Assembly (NCBI GenBank): GCA_029531795.1 | Contig: JAPEIS010000001.1 | Coordinates: 4,898,001 to 4,962,000 of the forward strand | Reading direction: 5' to 3' | Origin: Sclerotinia nivalis | Lineage: Eukaryota; Ascomycota; Leotiomycetes; Helotiales; Sclerotiniaceae | DNA length: 64,000 nucleotides | Shown: piece after piece, positions 1 through 9,673 of the stretch | Position numbering within the stretch: the stretch's first letter is position 1 | How the letters are laid out: every line of letters starts with the position of its first letter | Made by a program: the position numbers and the translations under genes | Notes under the pieces: model-generated | Told to the model about the DNA's origin: nothing | What the model saw: only the letters and a program-made list of their open reading frames with translations | The model's database searches: none

Positions 1-300
1 AAGATAATATCGATCTTCGTAAAGAACTTTATTCCCTTCAGATTGTTTAAGAATTCTTTGATAAACGGTAGCGGGTAGCGATCTTTCGTTGATAGGTTAT
101 TCAGAGCTCGATAGTCGATACAAAATCGTAACCCTCCATCGGGTTTCTTGACGAACAGAACAAGCGAAGCCGAAGCGGACGAACTCGGACGGATGAACCC
201 TTTTTGAAGGTTTTCGGACAGCCAGTCTTTCAAAGTAGTAAGCTCGTTTCGGGATATGGAATAGAGAGCTCCAAATGGTAGTTTGGCTCTCTCCTTTAGA
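1..300 (-). pseudogene. Gypsy pol fragment: N-terminal reverse transcriptase
   Basis: The minus strand at about 45-180 translates to a run containing VKKPDGGLRFCIDYRALN, the hallmark entry of Ty3/Gypsy reverse transcriptases (conserved KPDG and DYR..N). It is followed by a DRYPLP-like segment and a KFFTKIDI-like segment that precedes the first catalytic Asp motif. The catalytic YxDD box lies beyond the window start. Copying the element's RNA into cDNA would be its job in a live element. Confidence 0.8.
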
Positions 301-1099
301 CGGATATCGTGGTCGTACGATCGATGCGGGGGCAGTTTGTCAGCGTTTCGCAGGGAGAATACGTCGATCCAGGATCGGAATTCCTCAGGCAGATCAAATG
401 GGACAGGGTCTTTTCTTTGGGACAGGATATCGTCAATCAGGTCTATAATAACCTGGAACATCTTATAGCCGCGGCGAGTGTACGCTGTACAGGCTCTTAT
501 TGATATAGATACGATATCCTTGCTTTGAAGGGTATCCGGGCGGAAAGGTAGGTATACCAGACGGGCTTTCTCCGGGACATCCTGTAATGCTTTCACACGG
601 AATGGTTGCAGCAATGTATTACAGAATTTTCGATAGAATTTGTTATCGAATCGGAATATATTAAATACGAATTCGATATGGGGATTGTACTTTTTTAGCC
701 ACACTAATCCCAGAACAATCGGATAGTAAGCTAAGTTAATGATATAGATTTTTGATCTTTTTTCGTAATAATCATTAATTTACCGATCGGCTAAAATGTA
801 ACAATCCATTCGGTTTTCAAATAGTATTTTCCTGTTGAATTTAATAACTTCGAACAGAATAGATAATTTGTACATTGGGAGTTTAGTAACTTCAATCTAA
901 CTTCGATTTGCGAAAGTATATCCTTCGTATCCGTTATCCATTATAGTGTAAATAGAATAGGGTCGATCAAGCGTCGGTAAAACAATAACAGGCAATATCA
1001 TCAGGTTTGCTTGATTACTTGTTTCTTTAACGAGAGATAAGCTTCAAATTGCAGTGGCGGATAAGTGTAATATACGTAGGGCTTTCGTTTAACAACGAT

Positions 1100-2140
1100 T
1101 TATGCCAAGCGGGCTCCGTTTCCCGAATTCGGGGAGCCGGGGGGGGACAGATTGTATAATGACATAGCATATGGTTGAATCTGGGTGGAGGACGGAACAG
1201 GGGACGGTGGGGCAAAACTGGTAAAACTAGCTCTAGTTTGTACAGAACGATTATCTGGGAACGGGCAGTCTTTCACATAGTGATCAGCAGATTTACAACG
1301 AAAGCATTCCCCTCGTTCACATCTATTAGTATATCTTTGGGAACTAAGATCCATTGGATCTCCAATAGGTATAATCGTAGCGGGAGCAGCAGATCGGATA
1401 GTAGGATTCGGGGACGGAACAGAGGTACAGTTAACAGGATTCAGGTTTTGAGTAATAATGCAGGGTGGCAGGACGATTAGGCTACAACCGAAGCCGATCG
1501 GTCCCATCAGATACAGACGACGATTCTCCAATGTCTACACGAAAACGGCGAATGTGTCGGTACTATCCATAAGAGGTTCAACGATAACAATTTGGTTCTT
1601 CAATTCACTCAACAAAGCTTGTTCCAATAGGATAACCAAGATACTGTTGTCATTGGCCATCCCGGTTTTTAATATTAATCTTTGGAATTCAGTATAGAAG
1701 ATATAGAACAATTAATTCCTCTGTCTCAGATTGATCAAAAGTTTCCAGGTTTCGGTTTGTTTATTCTGGTTTTTATAAACTCTTTCCAATATTTATAATA
1801 GATCTTTATAATCAATAAGTTTAATAAATTATCCTTTGATATTATACAATCGAATTTGTATAATAGCAGGTTTAGTTAATCTTTTAGTTATGTAAATCAA
1901 ACAGGAATACGGAAAAATAAAGCAATCGAAATTGGTATACATTTTATTCTATATTTGATCAACAAATCGATCAAGATCGATTTTCGTTTTATCAAATAAT
2001 ACAGGATCAGATATTTTTTTATTCAATTGAGGTTTCGATAGAACAAAAGCAATAATTGGAATTGTAACAGAAATCAAAAACGAGGGGTTGGTCTAATCGA
2101 TAGGAATTGAAATAAACGGGGCAATGGGGACAGGATGAAG
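1100..2140 (-). pseudogene. Gypsy gag with CCHC zinc knuckle, RIP-degraded
   Basis: The minus strand encodes a capsid-like region followed by a zinc knuckle CFRCKSADHYVKDC (C-x2-C-x4-H-x4-C) at about 1265-1310, typical of retrotransposon Gag. The frame stays readable from about 2140 to 1100 but is cut by at least five stops, for example between DQI and NK, between IKG and FIK, and before TLENRRLY. Each stop sits where glutamine fits, so each is explained by CAA/CAG becoming TAA/TAG. The last about 140 codons are uninterrupted. No functional Gag could be made. Confidence 0.75.
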
Positions 2141-2427
2141 TTGAATCAGATAGATAATCAATTTATCGTTTTCCTCTTTTTATTGTATAAATATAGTTTT
2201 CTTAATTTGTAGATCGAAAATAAACTTTTGAATTATAAATTGCAGATTGGTTATTTCTGTTTTTATTCTTATATTGAATTCGTAAAGGGAGGTAAAATAA
2301 CAATACCAAATCGTGGTATCATTGATTACAACAGTAACGAATTCTTCAGGAGAGCCGGGTTGGCTAAACGGGTACAAATGGGACGATATTGTAGAAGTAT
2401 CAGTATAGATAGGGAGGAGCTATATAG

Positions 2428-2664
2428 TATTATAGAGGCAGCAGATAGAATAACAGAAATCATTTTTATTGATAAGACATAGCTCGAAAAGCTACATTTC
2501 TACAGAAGGAACGTTTCCTTTAAATACATTTGTGTGTGCTAGGGCTCCGAGCCCTAGCGCTCTTACAGGGTACAATCACCGAGCATGCCCCGCTCGATGC
2601 TGGATCGGACAGGTGGAGCCTACTAAAGGGGCCGGTCCAGTGGCCCGGCCCTGGCCCCGTGACA
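2428..2664 (-). repeat. 237-bp 5' LTR of the minus-sense Gypsy element
   Basis: On the minus strand it starts TGTCACGGGG at 2664 and ends near TATAATA at 2428. It has the same length (237 bp) as the solo LTR at 3256-3492. Internally it carries a TATTTAAA promoter-like box, a palindrome around GCTAGGGCTCCGAGCCCTAG, and an AATAAA polyadenylation signal, in the order expected for U3-R-U5. A clear tRNA primer-binding site directly after the LTR is not recognisable, perhaps because of RIP. Confidence 0.8.
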
Positions 2665-3032
2665 ATACTTACGAGTTCGAATTACCTGCCTCGATGAGAA
2701 ATCATTCTGTATTCTATATAAACTTATTATATTTTATTTATAATGATTTTGTTCTTAATCAATACAATCCGCTTTCTTCTTCTATTGAAATCGAAGAAAT
2801 CAAACAATTCGAAGTAAAGGAAGTTCTGAATTCCTATTAAGAATACTGCGGTCGCAATAACCCCTGCCTGAAATATACTATCCGATAGATCGGCTACAAT
2901 AAGTCGATCGAAAAGCCTACTGATTACCTAAACAACACTCGAAAGCTGATCCAGAATTACCATCGAAAATATCCGAATAAATCTAGCCTTTATAACCGCT
3001 TCAACAAAGTTCGATCTTAAGAAAGAAGATAC
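2665..3032 (+). pseudogene. C-terminal pol fragment with chromodomain-like end, plus-sense Gypsy
   Basis: The plus strand starts with a YEFELPASMRNHSVFYINLL segment, the conserved linker that follows integrase in chromoviral Gypsy elements. It continues through an EVKEVLNS stretch and a WxGY-like segment resembling the integrase-linked chromodomain, then an NNxRxLxxNYHRKYP-like end. Stops break it (for example at 2838), so it is a relic. A purine-rich run (about 3019-3030) directly before the LTR at 3033 is a good polypurine-tract candidate. The upstream part of this pol is missing because the minus-sense element begins at 2664. Confidence 0.75.
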
Positions 3033-3511
3033 TATCACAGAGTCAAGGCTGGACTACAGAATCAGCCCCTTTAGTAGACTCCATCTGTCCGATCCAGCAT
3101 CGAACGGGGCATGCTCGGTGATCGTACCCTGTAAAAGCGCTAGGGCTCGGAGCCCTAGCACATACAAATGTATTTAAAGGAAACGTTCCTTTTATAGAAA
3201 CGTAACTCTTCGAGCTACATCTTATCAATAAAAGTGATTTCTGTTATCCTATCTGTGTCACGGGGTCAGGGCCGGGCCACTGGACCGGCCCCTTTAGTAG
3301 GCTCCACCTGTCCGATCCAGCACCGAGCGGGGCACGCTCGGTGATCGTACCCTGTAAGAGCGCTAGGGCTCGGAGCCCTAGCACACACAAATGTATTTAA
3401 AGAAAACGTTCCTTCTGTAGAAACGTAGCTCTTCGAGCTACGTCTTATCAATAAAAGTGATTTCTGTTATCCTGTCTGCTGCCTCCGTGATAATCTGCTG
3501 CCTCCATAATA
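3033..3511 (+). repeat. Older, RIP-mutated 3' LTR split by a younger solo LTR
   Basis: Bases 3033-3255 plus 3498-3511 together form a 237-bp relative of the LTRs at 2428-2664 and 3256-3492. The start reads TATCACAGAGTCAAGG where the younger copy reads TGTCACGGGGTCAGGG, so most differences are G-to-A or C-to-T, as RIP produces. It follows the pol fragment and polypurine run, so it is best read as the 3' LTR of the plus-sense element. Confidence 0.8.
3256..3492 (+). repeat. Solo LTR, 237 bp, nested in an older LTR, with 5-bp target duplication
   Basis: It begins TGTCACGGGG and ends CCGTGATA (an inverted match to TGTCACGG with one change). It is flanked on both sides by ATCTG (3251-3255 and 3493-3497), a 5-bp duplication as made by Ty3/Gypsy integrases. 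Removing it restores a contiguous older copy of the same LTR. It is far less mutated than its host copy, so it arrived later. Confidence 0.88.
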
Positions 3512-3611
3512 TCTATTAAATTCTATCTCAAAAACCTAGATTTATTTTGATATATTTCGAAAAATATATATAATAGAATTTATAATAAAAAATTAAAATC
3601 TAAAAGAAAAG

Positions 3612-3715
3612 TGTCACGGGTTCAGAACTCTACCACTGAACCACAAAATCTCTAAAAGGGTAGATGTAGTTTAATCGGTATCAATACTACTCGATAGAGT
3701 TATAAACCCGTGACA
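3612..3715. repeat. 104-bp LTR-like unit with TGTCACGGGTT inverted ends and AAAAG duplication
   Basis: Starts TGTCACGGGTTCAGAACTCTA and ends with the near-perfect inverse, closing in AACCCGTGACA. Flanks are AAAAG at 3607-3611 and 3716-3720. TG...CA termini, shared CCCGTGACA ends with the 237-bp LTR, and a 5-bp duplication point to a very short solo LTR; a MITE is the alternative. Both strands contain stretches resembling a tRNA D-arm (TGGTTCAGTGGTAGAG on the minus strand). Confidence 0.7.
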
Positions 3716-3720
3716 AAAAG

Positions 3721-4610
3721 AATAAAATCTTTAATATAGAATCTATACTATAGATTCTAAGTGGTATAAAAGTAAAATAGCTTCAATTTTTGTAATACGA
3801 GAGTAATTTATTTCACTTCTAGTAGTATAAGAGTAATTTGCCGTTAAAAATTCTACTATAAAAATAAAACTCGATATAAATGAGTTTAAAGACTAGTTCT
3901 ATATAATATAAAAAAACGAAGCTTTTTGGAGGTGACTCAAAGCGGGGTCAGCGTTTTTCTTATTAAAATTCTCAATGATCAGCTCTTGGGTGACAATCAC
4001 TTTTCGCGAACCGAAAGCGAAGCTCCTTTTAGAAGGTCCAAATGCATGGATTGACGTTTATCTATTCGATCTACAGAGAAAAGTCTGTGGAAGAAACGAA
4101 TTTACGAAGACTACCCGCTGTACACGATAATTAGCCATAGTCATCCGCAACAGCAGAAATGTGGTGAACTTTTAACCCCGCCCCCACTCCTGCAATATAT
4201 AGAGCTAAATGCAGGCCAACACACTGTGTTCTTTACCCTTGAACTAGTTTCGGTTCTATCACGTAAGTCATGCAAGTCATACCGTTAATGTCATTTTTTC
4301 TAATCGGTTGTCGGCAAGTGATATTGCACCCCCCTGTACCCCTTAACTAGTTTCAGTTGCCAATTAGGTCATGCAAGTCACACTTCTTAATATAACCTTA
4401 ATTTTCGTTAATTTTGAGTAACATTGCACATTTCCCGTCTTTCGTGACTATTTGCTTCAATATTGGTGAAATAATCACATCCGTTATTTCATTGATTTCT
4501 TGACACTTAGAACTCGTCGACATTTCGGGATAATATAGGAAAACATCTCTTTCATCAGCTACCCAACTGTTTCCTCACGATTCAACTCACTTCACTCGAC
4601 AGATCTTAAA
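3721..4610. other. Intergenic, AT-rich, upstream of the AAA ATPase pseudogene
   Basis: No coding potential seen. From about 4270 to 4390 two short related passages occur, each with an AACTAGTTTC(A/G)GTT core followed by TCATGCAAGTCA-like sequence, a weak direct repeat. The last 100 bp are the likely 5' leader of the downstream gene. Confidence 0.4.
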
Positions 4611-7600
4611 ATGTCTCTAAGCCTTTCCTACGGCCCCGCCAAACTCGATACTAGTGGCACTGGCGACGGATTGCAGCATTATGATCAAGTATGTGCCATC
4701 TCCCAAGCTGCCATCAACAACGCCTTTATCAAGCTTTTCGAAAAGCAGACGCCTGAAGCACGATTAGTGCATTGGGAAAATGAGAATGTTTTTGACGGCC
4801 AATTGGTAGCTACAATGCTGCCTCCTCAAATAGGTAAACAACTTCGAATGATATTCCTAGACCATGAATGGATGTAATATCTAATGGAACATAAAAGCCT
4901 TATGTTTCAGCGGCTCTATCATAAAGATACTCGAAAACAGAATACTAAATTTATGATTTTGCAGAGCTTGACGTGGAGTCTGGAGATAGCGCCAAATTTC
5001 TGCTCTAACTTCGCTTCGACAAAGGAAGAATTTTCTTCGGTCAAAATACCTATCAGACGATTGATGGTTGGGTGATTGCTTTCACTCCACTTTCCTTCGA
5101 AGATTGTCTAAATGCATCAAGCGGAGATCTTGCCGCAGCGGCGACTCTGGAAGATACGGAAGAGGATGTTGTGTTCAGATCCGATAAGCCAACTAAGATA
5201 ATTCCTGGAGAATACTCTATTCATCGTTTGTTCGCTGCCATTGCCGGTGAGTTTCTTGTACAAGCAGTGCTGGCCAAAGCTAATTTAATCTAACAGATCT
5301 CAGCTGGGGCAGCATTATATGGGAGCGCTCATACTTGACGCAAGCTAATAGACAAAAGCTCTATCTTGATCAATGGGCTCGAAATCCTGCAAATAATGCT
5401 CTATACAACGAGGTTCAGCAATGTCTGAGAGAATGGACTTTGGAAAACAAGCTCGCGTCTTGTTTCACGCAAGGAATGTTGTTGAAAGTTCCCAAAACAA
5501 AAGGTTGGTTCGCTTTCAAGAATTATTACCATCGCTGACCTCCTCTTAAGTTAGCAGCGGGAAGGTAACTTTCGGTAAGTTTCTTCTGAGGGCCTCTTGA
5601 TTCAGTCATTCTGACCTTGAACCTAGTTGCCAGAACGCTTCGATTGCAGAATTATCCTTACATCGACGAGGACAAACAGATTGAATTATCAAATGCTAAG
5701 CAACCAATGAAGGGTGTAAATGGAAGCCCTTATAACTGCCTCTGCTTTTGCGAAGTCGTTGGAAGCAGAGTTGACCTTCCCGGGACCAAATTTTTGCCAT
5801 TTTCTGTAAGCGAGTATCTGCTGAATATTAATTTGCTGAATCGATAGAACCCGAAGGATCCTCCATCGCGTGCAAAAATCGTGATTAACAAAATAGACAA
5901 AGAAACTGGAGAACGTAAAGACCGGCCCGCTAACGAGCCCATTCACTCGGCACCTACTGTGGAAATATTTCATGCTTTTATTCTACGCAAGATCATTGCC
6001 GATGACGTTCAAGACGAAGAGAACGGAAGCGAGATAGAAATCGCAAGCGAAGGGCTATAGAATTTGCTCAAGCAACTTCTTGGCCACTGGCCTGGTCATT
6101 GGTTCGATGGCTCTCAAATTGTTCTGCATTCCCCTTATGAGCCTCTTGTCATGTATTGGGACGACTTGCAAGCGGCAGCAGAAGAAGAAACCGAAGAAGC
6201 AATCGAGAAAGAGGCACGGGGTGACCTTAAGCTTCTTCTGGAAACCATAAGTAGTGGATCTGGAGACGCCAAACTCGATAAGTATTTCAAAAGTCGCAAG
6301 TCCAACATGTATCAAAAAACAGTGACGTACGAAACCCTCTGGACAATCTTTCCACCCGGTACTCTGGTATATGGTCGCTTTTTCCAGGGCGAGGATCAAA
6401 TGTTACTTATTTATGATAACTTCAGAGTTTGGCCACGACAGGATGATGATGATTGGAGTCTTCTAGCCTGGACATACGACTGGGATGGAAGAATGTTCAA
6501 ACGATCTCCTGTAAAGCTCTCCATAGAGAGTTTTGAAGGACAAAAAGCTATTTCTTCTCTGGCTTTCTTTCCCATTCATTTTCATGATGATAGTGAAGGT
6601 GTGAAGCAAAGATTGATTGAGCGAGGGAGAAGATTTCGACATTATTGCACAACCAAGGACGCAGACCGTATGTTTGACTACGAGGGCCAAGCAATCTTCG
6701 AGCAGCGCGGCTTTTCGGCGGCTCAAGGTGATGACGATAGAGTTTGTTCAAAATACTATTGTGTTCGAAAAATTAGGGTATAATAACTAACTGGTTTTAG
6801 GATGAGGATGCGTCTCGATCGTCACAATATTACAGAATCAGACGCCTCCTGTGGAATTATCGATCAGCAACGGATCTAAGCACATCGACTCCAAAGCCAG
6901 TCAATGTAGGCCGTAGCATCACATGAGATCTACAGAGCTGACTGCTTTTCTTAGATTGATGGCAGAGTCATGATCGATTTCGAGTCTTATTTCCGCTATG
7001 GACCAGCCTTTGCTCGCATTGGCACATTGAAACTAGAAGATGATTTCGATGAGTGCGGATGTCACGCGTGCCGACAAAACAACCCTCTTCGAGAAAAATT
7101 CAGAACCAGGTTTGACGAAGAGAACTATCAGAGAGGTGAATGGCATGACGAACAGCATATGTTATGCCCGCCTAGAGTTCTTGGGTATATTCTCCGCGAA
7201 AAGCAATGGGCTCAACTACAGGTCACATCTCTCAAGAACATCCCTGAGAATGACTTTCAGAACTCATGGTCTGAAAGACTTGTGCTTAAGGATGGACAAT
7301 TGACCAAAAACATCATACTGAAGTTGGTGTCTAGTCATGGGACAAAATTGGACGGAGATAAAAGTCAGGCGCTAGAAGTCGATGATATTGTTGCCAACAA
7401 AGGCAAAGGACTGGTCATTCTTTTATATGGTAAGTTTTATCACTCAACTGATTGATCCAGCAAATCTCTAATCCTCTTTTCCCGGAAGGCCCGCCGGGAG
7501 TAGGTAAGACCACTACGGCAGAAACAGTCGCTATTGCCACTCGTAAACCTCTGTTTTCAATCAGCGTAGCTAATGTGGGAGACGAGGCGAAGAAGGTGGA

Positions 7601-8300
7601 AAAGAACCTTGCCAAGATATTTTCATTGGCTAGTTCGTGGCAAGCCATCCTTCTGATGCAAGTTTACCAAATACTCCTGCCACCAGATTAAAGAAGGCTA
7701 ACACAAGCTAGTGATGAAGCAGATGTGTTTCTCGAAAGTAGAGGACAAGGAGTAGCCAATAACGTTGAAAGAAATTCGTTGGTCTCAGGTCTGTATCTGA
7801 TCTTATGCCAAACTCTCACTTATAATACAGAACCAAGCTAATTTCCCCCTCTTCGAAAAACAGTGTTTCTGCGCGTTCTCGAATACTATCAAGGAATTCT
7901 TATGCTTACCACAAATCAAATTGCCCAATTTGACGTTGCAATCAAGTCTCGTATTCACGTAGCGTTTAAGTACGAGGAACTCACTCCGGAGCAAACACTT
8001 GCAATATTTGATGGATTCCTCAAGCCACTCGACCAAAAAGGACTAATCTTAAACATGGATTCAATTAAAGAGTGGCTCACAGATGATGTGGTGAAGATGA
8101 AGTTGGATGGAAGGCAAATCCGCAACATCGTCACAAGTGCAGTGGGACTTGCTCGAGCTGAAGCCATAGGCGAAACGCCAAAACTTACTCAGAAACACTT
8201 GAAGGTGATGGTTTCAAATGTTAAAGAGTTCAAGGATGAATTCATTGCGGCATTTGAGAGGTACAAGACGAGCCAAAGTGGGAGTAGGGCCCAGAATTGA
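4611..8300 (+). pseudogene. AAA-family ATPase with DUF7025-type N-terminal region, two premature stops
   Basis: Proposed exons: 4611-4833, 4965-5246, 5297-5503, 5551-5574, 5627-5805, 5848-6741, 6801-6905, 6955-7429, 7499-7657, 7712-7788, 7864-8300. The middle carries YETLWTIFPPGTLVYGRF, typical of the fungal DUF7025 region. The C-terminal AAA module has Walker A GPPGVGKT (split by an intron after the first base of its glycine codon), Walker B AILLIDEADVFLESR, sensor-1 LTTN, an SRIH arginine finger and LDGRQIRNI near sensor-2. These proteins are P-loop ATPases of unknown substrate. Two in-frame stops, TAA at 5006-5008 and TAG at 6058-6060, occur where Gln fits, so the product would be truncated before the ATPase core. 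Everything else, including all splice sites, looks intact, suggesting recent loss. The first intron (131 bp) is the least certain. Confidence 0.8.
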
Positions 8301-9673
8301 ATCATTACTCTCGTAACTTTATCGGGATACCACCGACGTTTCTCCTGGAGACCACTGCAATTTTCTGTCAGAATTTTCTGTCAGAGTTTTCTGCGTGGAT
8401 TTTCTGGGTTTTGCTGGTACATCAGCAGATAGTTTTGAACTCAAGTATGCGTTCCGATGCCTTTATGATTTCTTGAATGATATAGAACTACATTCGTTAG
8501 CTAGCAACAAATAAATTCATTTCACATGCTTCTTTGGCGGCCCCAATCCTCTGAATTTCGTATCATATACCAGTTCAGAGCATTCATTTCAAAAGGCTCA
8601 GTACCCGCACCATCCCGGGTGTAAACATTTCATACCTGAAACAATATATAATATTGAGGTACAAATTACTATAAATAACAATGAAAGAATCTCAAAGCAT
8701 TATTCACTAATACTGATTTTCTTTTTGTCAAGATTTGTATATGATCTTCCTCTAACATAAGGAAAATACAAAGGTTTGGAAAGGTTTGGAAAGGCTGATG
8801 GATAACTAGTAATTTTAAAACTAACTGAAGCTAGACCACAATCATAAAACCACAACCATAAGACCCCAAACAAAAGCTTTCAGCACCATCCAATCAAAAA
8901 CCCTTACCCCCTAACCATAGCATGAAATCCAAAACAAGAGAGACAGAGCGAGAGGCAGAAAATGGGTATGCGTAGCACGCCCCCTCACCCCTCACTCCCT
9001 TACCCCTTCACGGGCTCCCCTTTATTCCTACAAAGATTCCAGGAATAAACTCATTCGAAAAGATAATCTGAGAGAATCTAATAATCGATGCATCGATATT
9101 AACTAAAGCCATCGTATATTAGAACTAACTATTTTCAATCAAACTTTCATTTATTAATTTACAAAAGTCTAGCCTTTATGATATGTTATCTAGGATACGA
9201 AGTGATTTAGGCAGATTTTTCATGGTTGATGGATAGCGTTCTGAGATTTTTGGTTGTTATTTTATATAGTACTTTATACTCAAAACAAATATAGTGTTTC
9301 AGGTACAGAGCAGAGCAACGGAGCAGAGGGGTACTATTCTGAATTACCCCTAGTTTACCCTACCCATTGCCCAGCCCAGGTAAGATCTTCGAACGAAATC
9401 ATAGATAGATAAGCCATGATATTTTACATGTATTCTAGTAGTCTGAGGCACTACCTCTAAGCCGACTATAGCACGTCGTTCAATACATTTAACCTCATAT
9501 TGGAAGAGTCTAACAACATCCAAGACCAAATTAATTTAGACACAGTTCCATAATTGAATCACCAGAAAGAGTCATATAAATAAGTATACGCAAAAGCTAA
9601 CATTATCCTCATGACAACTTATTAGCTCTTATAAAATTAACCATGTGCCTACTTCCATCATTATTCTGCGAAC
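8301..9673. other. Intergenic, about 1.4 kb, no gene seen
   Basis: Low-complexity AT-rich sequence between two convergent genes. A short tandem GGTTTGGAAA motif occurs near 8772-8795. No RNA gene or protein signature recognised. Confidence 0.4.

Larger units (their letters stand above)
1..2664 (-). mobile_element. Ty3/Gypsy LTR retrotransposon, minus sense, 3' part outside the window
   Basis: Read on the minus strand the order is 5' LTR (2428-2664), gag with a zinc knuckle, then reverse transcriptase running off the window start, which is the LTR-gag-pol order of Ty3/Gypsy elements. Many stop codons interrupt both reading frames, mostly where glutamine is expected, so the copy is dead. The region around 300-1050 should hold protease and the start of RT but is too decayed for me to place domains. 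The element abuts plus-sense pol sequence at 2665, which suggests it inserted into an older Gypsy copy. Its 3' LTR and second target-site duplication would lie left of the window, so the exact insertion cannot be confirmed here. Confidence 0.85.

Noticed and set aside
2469..3451. Three similar 60- to 120-codon frames with SPSALTGYNHRACPARCWIG-like text
   Set aside because: They are chance open frames on the strand opposite to LTR sense within the three copies of the 237-bp LTR, not genes.
4965..5246. Two frameshifts in the AAA gene suggested by a fragmentary SNFASTKEEF reading
   Set aside because: The correct frame runs straight through (LRFDKGRIFFGQNTYQTIDGW) with a single stop, so no frameshift is needed.
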